64,000 nt of DNA. Origin: Dallia pectoralis (taxonomy: Eukaryota; Chordata; Actinopteri; Esociformes; Umbridae). The position numbers were made by a program, and so were the translations under genes. Below are positions 45,401 to 57,400 of the stretch, one piece after another. The notes beneath the pieces are model-generated. The model did no database searches, was not told the DNA's origin, and was given only the letters and a program-made list of their open reading frames with translations. The stretch is taken from positions 24,798,344-24,862,343 of the forward strand of contig CM055730.1 of assembly GCA_029465975.1 (NCBI GenBank). Reading direction: 5' to 3'. Position 1 is the first letter of the stretch, and every line of letters starts with the position of its first letter.

Positions 45401-48400
45401 GAAAGCTCACAAATGCCAGTCGAGAAAGTCTCACTTTTTGAATGGAATCACTGAAATAAATCAACTTTTTGATGATAATCGAATTATATGACTAGCACCT
45501 GTATTTTCTTTTTTTGCCCATTATTCAACACAAAATTCCCAGAATCAAATACACATGTATCATTCTCAACACTACCAATGTCACCAAGCAAAAACGACAA
45601 TGAAAAGTCAATGGGCCATAAGTAATTCAGTAAAATGTGAGAATTGGTCAGGGGTTTAAATACGTTTGCAATGCACTGTATAATAAATATAATCCTGTAT
45701 ATTCCCTGGCCTCAAAGTGTGGAGATTTTGCCATCTACCAGTGTTCTACTGTATTTGTTTTTGTTTGTCACTCAAGACTCTAGATTCTATTGAAGTTTTT
45801 GTCAGTATCACAGATGGTCGAAATAAGGTAAGCACACTCAAACTTATAAAACATTCTGTTATGTTCTCAATCATTATTTAAGACACATTTCTTTTAGTAA
45901 AGGCAATTACTTATTACTTATCTCAAATTTAATTCAATGTTATATTTAATTTCCTGTTGCCCCTGTTGTTCTCTGTATTTGCAGGTTACTGAAAAAGTCA
46001 CAGTGTTCGTCATGGATGCCAACGATGAACGACCAGTGTTCCAAAACCTTCCCTCGATTCTGGATGTCCCAGAGGTAAGACAATGTGGACTTCCTTTAAA
46101 CATTTCCTTTTAAATTCTGTTAGTTTACAGTTTTGTAGTAGACTGGATTGGAACCGGCAACAACTCTACCAACTGTGCTATGCACCACCGAGTACAAAAC
46201 AATGTTCTGTGTCTAATTAAAGGAACGCCAAGCAACATTAGCATTATTAAAATTCAAATTTGAGTGAAGTTCACTGTGCTTCAATCCAGTAATTTAAAAC
46301 CATTGACATAATTCAAACCGGCAAATTAAATGCATTTATTTTTAATCTAATGTGTTTGGAGTATGGTTTGACCAGGATACTTTTGGTGCGGGAGTTGCTC
46401 ATGGCCTGTAGTAACGAAGAATGTTTTATATATTTTTGCATCATTTGACGAATAAGGCAAATTAATTATGAAGTAGATTTTGAACAAAAAAAACTAATTC
46501 AGCCATGTGCAACACTATGCCACAACATTATCACTGCCCTCTCAAACAGTTTGGCCGCTAAAAGCCTTTGATCTTAAGTGTGTTATTCCTTTGGTTCAAT
46601 AGCGCCATCAGTATGCCAATGTGAACCAAATAATGTCATGTCCCTGAGCATGTAGGAATATTCCATCACCTTTAGCCAAACAGATCAACAGATAGAAAAT
46701 ATACACATTTGATTTTTAAAGCGCTCCCCTGTGGTTGAGGTAAAAGTGCTTGCATATGTTAAATCTTAAAATTGTTTATAATATGTGTACCTATGCAGTT
46801 TTGCAATTTTATATGCTTGATTTAAATTAATTTCTGTAACAAGCCACGCGCACACACATTTTAATTGGTCAATGGTGGCCATGTTTTTTATTAATACTGC
46901 ATGGCTTTGAGAGTGCTAGGTCCATCGATGCCAAATCTCCAGTTACTGGTGGTTGTTCACAATGAGGAATAAGGCATGTACAGCATTTTTAGACATATTG
47001 GACAGACACAGCAGCGGGGCAATTACATAGACATTGGCCATGGTTTATATGCTAACCCTTGCTAACAAGTGGCGTATGTGTCAAAATGACTTGTTTGCTA
47101 GAACACTTCACGAACTAGCGCAATCATGCTAACCTTTGCTAACAAGTGGCTTAGGCGGATGGAATGCTTCACGATGTAGAGCAATCATGCTAATCATGCC
47201 AACCCAATCTTGAGTAAGTGCCGAAGTGCCATCTTGTTTGTATTAATTTCCTTATTGAAAGACAATTATTTGACACACGTCAAGCCAAGAATCAAGTCAA
47301 TAAGAGCAAAGTTTCAATAGAAAACAATTTATTAACGTTTTTTCAATTTGTCAAGTTGTTTGTTGTATGTATTCCAAATCACTGTACAAAAAATAATTTT
47401 CAACAAATCAGATACATAAACAGATAATCAAATGACAGCCTAGTACCTGTCCAACATCAACAGATATTCAAATGACAGCCTGGCCTATCATTAACCTACG
47501 CTACTGTATGGATGTCAGTAATTATGGTTGCCTTGGCACTATTATGTTTGTATGCTCTGAAGTTCAATGAAATTGAAAGCTGTACTGATCCTGAGTGTCC
47601 AGAGATCGTTTCCTATGTTTACTTCAACTCATGCTTTACAGATACTGACAATGTGTGCAATATTTTTCATAGTGCACCAAATACAGTTTAAAGTGAGAAA
47701 CTAATATCTCAACTTTTTGCTTGTTCAATTTGCCTTGCAATGTTTCCCTCAAGTATTCTCTGCTTTTCCTAGAATTCTGAATCTGAGAGCAGTATCTACA
47801 AAGTACTGGCTGTGGATCGAGATACAGGGTCTGGAGGCTCTGTCAGCTTTTATATCCAGGTACTATAAATCTGTTTGGGCTTAACCTCTGATCTATCCCC
47901 TGCCAGGTTACAGCATGTCTGCACGATGGTCATACAACTGCAAAAAAGAAAGAATAAATTCAAAAAAGAGGGATTAGCAAATCTTGTGAAGTAAAAAAAA
48001 TGGACAATGACAAGATTATTCTGTCGATAAAAAATAATTCAATGGGAAAGAATGAGATTTCCATTTTAGTTTGACAGTGCTGTATGTTTGCACGATAATG
48101 AAGATCTGTATGCACAACAAATAAGTTAAAGAAACAATCACTATTACATTAGTGTAAAGTTATTGATGGCTTAAATGGTTATTTAGGTCAAAGCTGCAGG
48201 GAAATATCTTTGAGCATTTTTAGAGACTTAATTAAAATCACAGTAAAGTTTTGCGCAAGTGACACTGATGCAGATCGCATCAAGTCTCCACACAGCAGCT
48301 TGTACTACCAAATGGCTTTGTTATATCTACACACATACATGGGCACCTGATTGGCAATAGCCGTCTGCCAAGTTTATGTTTAAGTGGGGGATGGAGAAGC

Positions 48401-51400
48401 TTCGTACATTTAAGCTTTTAATATGATGCTTTACTTTCTATCGTTACAGACTAATGGTCGACACAGTAAATTTGTCATAGACCGACATAGTGGTGTGCTG
48501 AGGACCAAGCCCGGAGAGATGCTGGACTATGAGAGGTCAACAACACACTATATCACAATAGTGGCTAAGGTGATAGTAATTGACTTGACTCAGAATTTTC
48601 ACCCTATTCATTGTTTTTATTTAACTCATCCTTAATTCCTCATAGTTCGTTGTTTCATTCTTAAGAAAGGCTCATTCACCCAATTTAACCATTGATGTCA
48701 CTGTTGATGTCACGTAATCCACGGTGTAGAGCCGAAAAGCCAATGCAGAGCCATGGAATCACGTTTGTGGTGTTTTACTTAACACACAAAACAAACACCT
48801 AGCACAAACTGAAAAAACATACACTGTATTTAAATGAATTGCGCTTACACAAAGCAAATTCGAACTATCATAACACAGTGCCCACTAAACAAACATAACC
48901 CTCACCCTCTCTCATAAGCGTGACCTGAAACAATAACAGACTAATTTGAGACTAATTCACCCCAGCTGTGAGCATTAGCAAAACAGGAACAAATCAGGAA
49001 CTAAAACAGGAAGTACTCACCCTAAAGGCTCCGTTGAACACAAACCTCACCACTTACGTGACAGGTGATTGGCTTTTTATTATATGCTTAGACGACTCCC
49101 AATGCAAGCTTTTGTGGCAACCATCCTTCTTACATTTGCTTTAGGTTGAATTGAAAAGTTTTGATAACAATTATTGAGGGGATGGAACACTTAAATTGCT
49201 GTTATTCTTACTTATTTCTGTGAAAAAGGGCAGAAATAAAAAGTTATTGTATGTCATTTTGATTCATATTGATAATTTTATAGTGTATTTGAATATCAAG
49301 CAAAAATACATTTTGTCATGTCCCAAGCAAAAGTTTGAGCTCTCCTGACCTAGCAACATGTGGATAAATTAAATACATTACACTATACATTTTTTAGTAG
49401 CTGGATGTGTAAAAAGTAAGTGGACATAACCAACAATAGAACAAAATGCCACCCTTGAATTTCAACTGGCCATCCCATGTAACATTTTATATAAACGGCA
49501 CTGGTCTAAACAAAAATTCTGAGATATCATGCGCTATCTGCTTTTTGATGACACACACAAGAGCTTCTCGGATTCAGACTGACACGTTTGCATTGATGTC
49601 TGAGATATTCGATACATTTGTGTAAAACAGTGTTGCTTCTTACAACCCCAGTGCGAACATAACTGTTGATGAACAGCTATTTCCTACCAAAGCTCGCTGT
49701 CGATTCACACACAGTACATGGCTAATAAACGAAACAAATTTGGGATAAAGTTCATTGTTTGTGGGCACTGAAAGTGTTTCCTGCAAAAAGAAAATGGTTT
49801 GTAGAATAGTCTGCACAAGCCTGGTGCAATGTGGCCAAACTTGTCATTATGTCGATTTCATGCCCTATTGAATAGCTATATTAGAGATTTATATATTTGT
49901 ATTTCATGGCATGACATTGAGAAGTGTTTCCCTCGATCGCCTCTTTACATGTAAATGTGAACGTGTTACTTGAAGCAAACTAATTATTACTAACTCAGTC
50001 GTTTAACAGTAGGATGTTGCTTTGGCTACATCTAAATTAATTTGGTTTAATGTGATCAATGAATTCCAATCAATTAGCATTCTAACTGAAATTGGCCGAT
50101 AAACGGATGGGTTTATATTTATTTCTCCGGTCCAGTAGGCACACTGTTTGTTTGTGTCCTGAGCAGGACACGCAAACTAAACCGGTTGCACTGCGCACAG
50201 CATTAGTCTTGTTACGAATGCACATGAGACAGCAGCAAACTAACCGGTTGCACTGCGCACAGTGTTCATATAGAACGGACCAAAATGGGTCCAGTTTTAT
50301 ATAGAACAGACCAAAACGAGCCCAGTTTCATATAGAATGGACCAAAACGGGTTCAGTTTAATATAGATCGGACCAAAACCAGTCCAGTTTCATGCTCTTT
50401 CTGCCCTATGTGCCCCGGACTTACAAAAGCACAATGAAGGCTTTGAGTTCAACAGACAGGTCCCACGTCCTTCTCGGTGATAATTATAGTTTATATTTGT
50501 TTAATTTCGACATACAAAATGTTATATAGTTCAAGTCTCTTATAGGCTATATCAATACAATGATGATTATTCGTTAATTATTGAGTGCAATAGGCGCAGA
50601 TGGAACTAATAAATAACTAAAAATTAAATGAATGGGCTGCATACATGTAATTGGATGAATTCGTTCTGTTTATTTAGTGAAACATATTTCTTTATAAACG
50701 TACCTCTTTTTTCTAGTTCATTCAAATTCAACCAAGCCAATCAATTTATTGTGTGCGTGTATATCTCAGTTGTTTGTCTGCGTATGGCCCATTCAACCAT
50801 TGACGTCATAAGCCCAGTGAGGTGTGATCGGTGTACCGCAATTAGCCCCTCTTGGGTACCAACGCCCAGCGGCGTGGGATTTTGGCAACAGGAAGGCAGT
50901 TTAGGTATCAAAAAACAGGCAAAATGCACGTATTTAGGAAAAGTCATGGAAGGACGAGGCTGTAGCTTTTCAACATTATATATTTATTTTAATTACTAAC
51001 CGCTGTGCCCGCAGACGCGGGCTGTTGGCGCTCCTAGTGTTAAAATTGTTTCCAGTGATTATTTTAACAGAATAAATCATGGTGGGATAAAGCATGCATA
51101 TGAAGGAGCATTGCTAAAAGGAGATTTCTGAAAGTTTATAGAATGCTCCAAAAAAATGTTTTTCACCTACCTCTGGGTCAAATGAATCATTTCCGCCGCT
51201 TCTAGTGTTAAGGTCCCTTGTTAGGTTCACGAGTGCTTGTTATTAATATAATGTTAAGTGCCATTATGTGGGTAACAGTCCTTGTATAGTCATTCATTCT
51301 GTTTTTGTAAAGTTTAAAGTCGCTTTGTGTAAGCGAGCTTTCATTTAAGTTTCAGTGTTTATGTATGTTTTCCGAATCAGTGTTTCGTGTTTGTTTGATG

Positions 51401-54400
51401 TTGAATTGAAATAAACACCACAAACGGATTTACGCTTACCATGTGGCTCTATACACTTCTCCCCAAAGGATCTGTGACACTTAAATATTCAGGTTTAAGG
51501 TTTATTAACATTTCGTATTGACCGAGAGCACTGTAGTCGTTTAATAATAAAATGTATTTTAAAAAATACAACTTAAAAATTGTGCACACAGTGTATATTA
51601 ATAGGAAGTATCAATCAATCATATGTATTTTATGGATCCCTTATCAAAATGTATGCATTAACAGGTTTGATGCACAGTGGCGAGAAACATTTTTTCTCTA
51701 AGGGGTGGCCAGTCCTCTTCTGGCTGTGCCGGAAGAACTGTTAATAATATGAAGAGTTAATAAATGCATCTGTGTTACAGATGTGTTAAGTCCAGAGTAT
51801 ATAAAACATAAATCAAGTCAGATGCATGACCAGGTCGAAAGCGAGTGGTCATTTCCTGTAAACCTGAAATTAAACCTTTAAACGTTATATATATATATAT
51901 TATGTGATTCTGCTGCTATTATGTATGTAGTCCTATATGTAGGTAAAACCAGATTGAACAAAGTTGGACCAAAAAAGTATTATTAAAGGGACAATGATAT
52001 CATTTTCAATGATCCAAAATATACATGTCTGATGTATGATATTTGTTTTGGAAATAGGATGGCGGTGGGAATTACAACGGGAAAGAACAGACAATGTCAT
52101 CTTCCGCCACCTTGACTATCAACGTTGTTGACATCCAGGACACAGACCCTATTTTTGTTGGAACACCATATTTCGGATACGTTTATGAAGTCTCCGTACC
52201 AGTAAGTACAAACATGCAACACTCTCAAGACATCATATCTCCAAATCAGATACAGAATAAATAATGTAAAATGATGTAACGATTCCAATGATTACAGTAT
52301 ACTTCAGGTTATAGGATTAGCAATTAAGATATTGTTCATGTTGAAATCAACAAATAGTATTTAAGTTCATTTTCTTAATTCAGGTAAATGTTTTTGCATT
52401 AATTTCCTTAAGGTATCCCTTGACATCTGGTTGTGTGTGTAATGAATTATATATTTTTTCAGTATACTGTGAACCTGATTGTCGAATATGATGGTTTATG
52501 CCACAATTTACCAACCGAACAGTAATTTGTCTATTATTATCATAATCAAAACAGATTTTACTTAATATTTAGTTGGCCAAAAGTGCCATCCCATCTTATT
52601 TGACATTTAATGTGCACTGTAGAACCTACACTGCCGTTTAACACTAGAAGAGCCGGAAGTGGGTAAATGTTTTTAGGCACTCTATAAACTTACAGAAATC
52701 TCCTTTTAGGAATGGTCCTAGACATGCATTCTTTAACCCCCTGTATTTTTTATGTTAAAATAATCACTAGAAAAGCGAATTTAAAGCTATTTTGCTGAAA
52801 TTATGTGCTAACGCGCTATTCACCATTTTGCTTGTTTTTTTCACCTGAATATCTAGTTGTCTGTCACCAGGTGGCACATTTTCTGCAAATGTATATCATG
52901 ACCTAAAATTAACGTGATATTATCACTCTTAAATTACCACACTGATTGATTTTAATTAAACCAAATACATGTTTACTTATTATAGACAATTTTCAGAATG
53001 ACATGAATATCATCCTGTTGCATCTGTGTAACAAGTCATCAGGGATGTTCTGAACGACAACCTTCTGTAGACTACGCTTCACAGTCAACAATATTTTGCT
53101 TTTCAAAGAATAATGGCCTACTGAAACAATAGTTGACACATAAACAATATTAGGCTATGTAAATGAAATATAATGCATTTTGTGTGTATACGATGTACGT
53201 TGTGTGAAAAGATCCATAACTTGCATAGATTATTATAGACTGCAAATTAATATGGTTAACCCAAATATAATGTGGCATTATCACACCGTTCATTTTAAAT
53301 TAAACAAAATATATTTTTTACATATTGTAGACAATATTGAGTTAACTGACTTGAATATCGTCATGTCGCTTTAGTGAAATGTATGGGACAAACCTATGTA
53401 CGCTTCACTGTCAAAGTGTCAAGTTAAACCAATAACTTTTTATATAAAGTTGAACATTTCTCTATGCGTTTATCCAAGTTCTATTCAGTTAGAATGGTGG
53501 ATTGCATTGCATTGATAATATTAAAATGAATTTGATGTAGTTGAAGCAATGTCCTACTGTGGAGTTTTTATAGGCTACTTGGTTTTAATTATAAAATAAT
53601 TAGTGAGCTTCAAGAAACATGTTCGCATTTGCATGTAACAAGGTGATCGAGGGAAACACATCTCAATGTACACATGAAATGCTTATTGTAGCCTAAACAC
53701 TATTTGAGTTACTTTGCCCCAACAAGTTTCAAGAGTTTATTAAAATTCGATTCGGTTGGAAGAGGAGTGATAATATGAACTTTTAAGCCATGTATTTTCG
53801 TGGTATTGTTTAGCATTGAATAGCGCTGTTTTCTGTTATATTTCCCCCTTTTTTTTCTCTGTGTGTAGAAGACATGTAAACACAAATTAAGACTTTATTG
53901 TGCTTCTCAATCAAGAAAAAACAATAATAAGAAGATTTAATATAAAGTAGAACCGAGGAATGAACTATATGAAATACAAATATATAAATAGAACTAGAAA
54001 TAATGCATTTAATAGTTCATTATCTCAACATAATGACAGGTTGTGCCACATTGTACCAGGTTTGTACAGACTTTCTAATCTACTAACCTTTGGCAGGAAA
54101 CACTTTCAGTGTCAGCACACATTATCCCAAAATGTGTCTGTTTTTTTGGTAGGGAATAGCTGTTCATCAAAAGTTATGTTTGCTTTTGTCATCTCTGAAT
54201 ATTTGTCTAGACCAGGGGTCCGTTCCCCGTACGTCGCTTAATACATCCAAGATCAAATGAGACAACAAAGATATCATCATCCGGCTAATCATCATCCGGC
54301 TAATTCAGTTCTCCGGACACACCTGTCGTTTACGATGAGTATAGAGTTCCGGGGGATGACGTTGTTACAGGACCGGAAACCATGGGCACCGCCATTTTGG

Positions 54401-57400
54401 CAGCTTTTGGCAGCATTTGGCAGATTGGCAGACTCTTGTGGTGAAGGCGGCTAAACATGGTTGATCACTGTTGTGCACCAGGTTGCACAAATAAACGATG
54501 GAAAAAGAAAGGTACGTCGTTTTACCGCATTCCTAAAGATGCAGAGAGCTAAGTGGATCAGCACCATTAAAAGAGCCAGGAGCCAGCAAAACAAGACTGA
54601 AAGATGGGACCCCCAGCCGTAAATAACACCCAATGAGCCAAAACCATTAAAGGAATGGATTAAAGGAAAATAAATGTCTTAAACCTTGTATTTTTTAAAT
54701 AAGTTGTATTAATAAAGTAAAGGCATAGAACCAGATTAGTGCATTGACAATATTTTTATATAATTTGTTTATTAATTAAATTAATAAAAAGACAAAAATA
54801 CCTGACACCTGAACCACAGAGGGAATGATTAACCTATACATGAAATTAAAAATGTTAGCTGACTTGGTTGAGTACATCAAAGATACAAACTAGCTACAGA
54901 TAGCCAGACGCACCGCGGTTGCTAGCCAAGCTAACCTAAACAAACAACCCGGACCTCTACTAGCCATGCTAACGTTACACTACCTATTAAACTGGGACAC
55001 TTACCCTTCCAGTGATGATGCAGCATTTTTTTGCTTGAAGATTCCACAGCTGGATGTTCGTTACAAAGCCAGACTGAGTCCACTTGTAACCCTCCAGGCT
55101 TTTGTAGGCTTTCAGAGAGTCACCCGAGTAGAACGATGGGAAGTTTATCAGGTAGTTATATATCCGGATACTGCAGATCTGGGACGTCTTCTTCAGCGGA
55201 GATACTTGTGAAAAGCACCCCGAGGGCATTGTATGGGTCGGTAATATTTAACCTATTTTTTTTTTAATATAAAGCTCAATGTCATGCGAATTAAAGTGAG
55301 ATGAGTACTCCGATGGCATGAAAGCTTTGGCGCTTTTATTGCCAAAATGGCGGCCCGAACACCGGTAAGTCACGTGGGGTCCGGAGCTCTATAGCTGGAC
55401 TGAGTCATCTGAGATAAATGCGCGTCCACGCGTTCGTTTAAAAGGCGACATGTATTGATAATAGAAACCTTGATCAGCGACACTCCTATTGGCTACTCAA
55501 CATGGCCAAAGACCACGCCCAGTTTTTCTCCTCAGCAGAACAATAGATATTGATGGAAGGTTATGCGGAACTTGAATGTTTAATTAAAACGCAAGGAAAC
55601 ACCGCAAAGTCTGTAAAAGAGAGGAGGGCTGGCAGAAAGTAGCAGACAAATTAAATGTGTTACTGGTCACATGTTATGGTTCTATCAATTGTTATGGTAT
55701 TTTATTTTAATAATGTCATTATTTCATTTCATATTTTCTAAATGTCAGAGCCACCACAGGACAGTACATTTATTCCACAATTCCCACTGCGTAAAATACG
55801 ATTTCTGCCAACGTTAATTCATACAATCTCCAAACGCATACAGATATATAATGGGATTACTCATGGACTGAATAGAACATGGGAACAATTAAAAGTGAAG
55901 TACATAACATTCTGCAAAACGGTAGTCTTTACTACTTGTATTGTTCTTAGTCACCTAAGTCTCTTTTAAAACACAGGTAAATGCATGTGTTTGTCTGTTC
56001 ATAACAGAAATCAATCGGGTTATGCAATCGGTGTATGCAATTCAGTTATCAAAGCCTTATTGAGATTTATCGGTTTACCCGTGAGGGTGTCAAATACATA
56101 ATTAGATTAGATGTCCAACAAATTATATCGGTGTATCGGTTATAACAAAATGTGAGTATCGAGTTTCGCTCTGAGCTAAAGGGTCTTGTCCATCTCGCAA
56201 TACGGGATTATAATTATTCTTATTTATTAATTTTTAAACGGTCTTGTCCATCTCCTAATACGGAATTCTTCTTCTTCTTATTTATTTATTATTAAAGGGT
56301 CTTGGCTATCTTGCAATACAGGATTATTTCGAATTGTTCTTCTCGTATATATGGACAGGACATGGCTGTGAATGACTTTCCACATCACATCCGCCTATAA
56401 AGCAGCGATCAAATCGTGTTTACATGAAATAAGCCTGCTCTGTTGCTATGACAACAAGTACAGGATGAGCTTCGGAGAACCGAACTATCCAGGTTGATGC
56501 CAAATCGACAACAATCAAATCTGGCTAACTGAGTTAGCGATGTACGGAGAACGGACCCAGTAGTATATTTGTCTAAAATGTCTAAATGAGGTGGCCCCAC
56601 CCATCGCCTCCCATGAATTGCCCAAATCAGCAGACCAATAGTCTTCAAGATTCACACTTTTGCCTCCAGTAATTACATAAAGCAAGCCAATGAACGCTTT
56701 TAATTCCTCATTTGTCAGTTCAAACCTTTCCACACCATTCTGCTCTGCTTCAGCTAGAGGGTGGGTTCAAATTTTTTCCAACATGTCTGTGTGGATCAAA
56801 CTGCTCAAAGTGTAAGGATCGGCAATCTATCCCCCTCTATGCCAGTGTTGGCACTCCCCCTGCCAGCGGAGAGAGGGGGAGTTAATCATGGACATTGAAG
56901 ACACCTGAGTTTTTGTCCACAGCTGTTTTCGGTTTCCTTGTTAGTCTTGTATTTAGTTCCTGTCTATCATTGTCGGGGCATTGTAGATCTGTTGGAATGA
57001 ACGTGTCCTTACGTTACTGTGGTTCTGTACATTTTGCACATTTACACTGTAACCCTGTCCTCTAAAGTAATTCAGTTTTGATTACCAGATGCCTGTTTAA
57101 CTACACGTAAGCTGATGATACGTTTTTTTTTCTGTTTTAAAGTACGGTGTGATCCGTTTCCGATCCACGGCTTTATTTTTGTTCTAGAGTTTCTCGGTTC
57201 AGTTTTGTTACCGGTCTGTCTTTGAATAAAGACGTTGTAAAATAGAAACCTCTGCGCCTGTGTCCGATCCCTGATACCTGCCTGAAGCACATTCGTGACA
57301 CAAGGACTTAAACATTTTTCAGAGATATTGACGTGTGCAATTTGTCAACATACAATGTAGAAATCGAGAAAAAATAGAACATGTGGTCCCTGCTCATTCG

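Larger units (their letters stand above)
28933..45776 (+). other. cdhr1 intron, 16.8 kb, filled by nested transposons
   Basis: Starts GTACAC and ends TCACTCAAG. 29,040-30,000 is ordinary intron with a (CA/CG) microsatellite at 29,236-29,280. The nested element block runs from about 30,060 to 41,350, followed by the second LTR element (41,370-42,897), a terminal-inverted-repeat element (43,249-45,294) and a Tc1-type end (to 45,680). Confidence 0.8.
54210..55480. mobile_element. Unclassified element with THAP- and SWIM-like coding scraps
   Basis: Begins near GGGGTCCGTTCCCC (54,218) and carries a THAP-domain start on the + strand (54,457) and a SWIM/YqaJ-protein-like stretch on the minus strand (55,211 leftward). 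GTGGGGTCCGGAGCTC (55,374) echoes the left text but in direct orientation. Ends and duplications were not determined. The two reading directions converge, so this may be two adjacent fragments. Confidence 0.4.
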
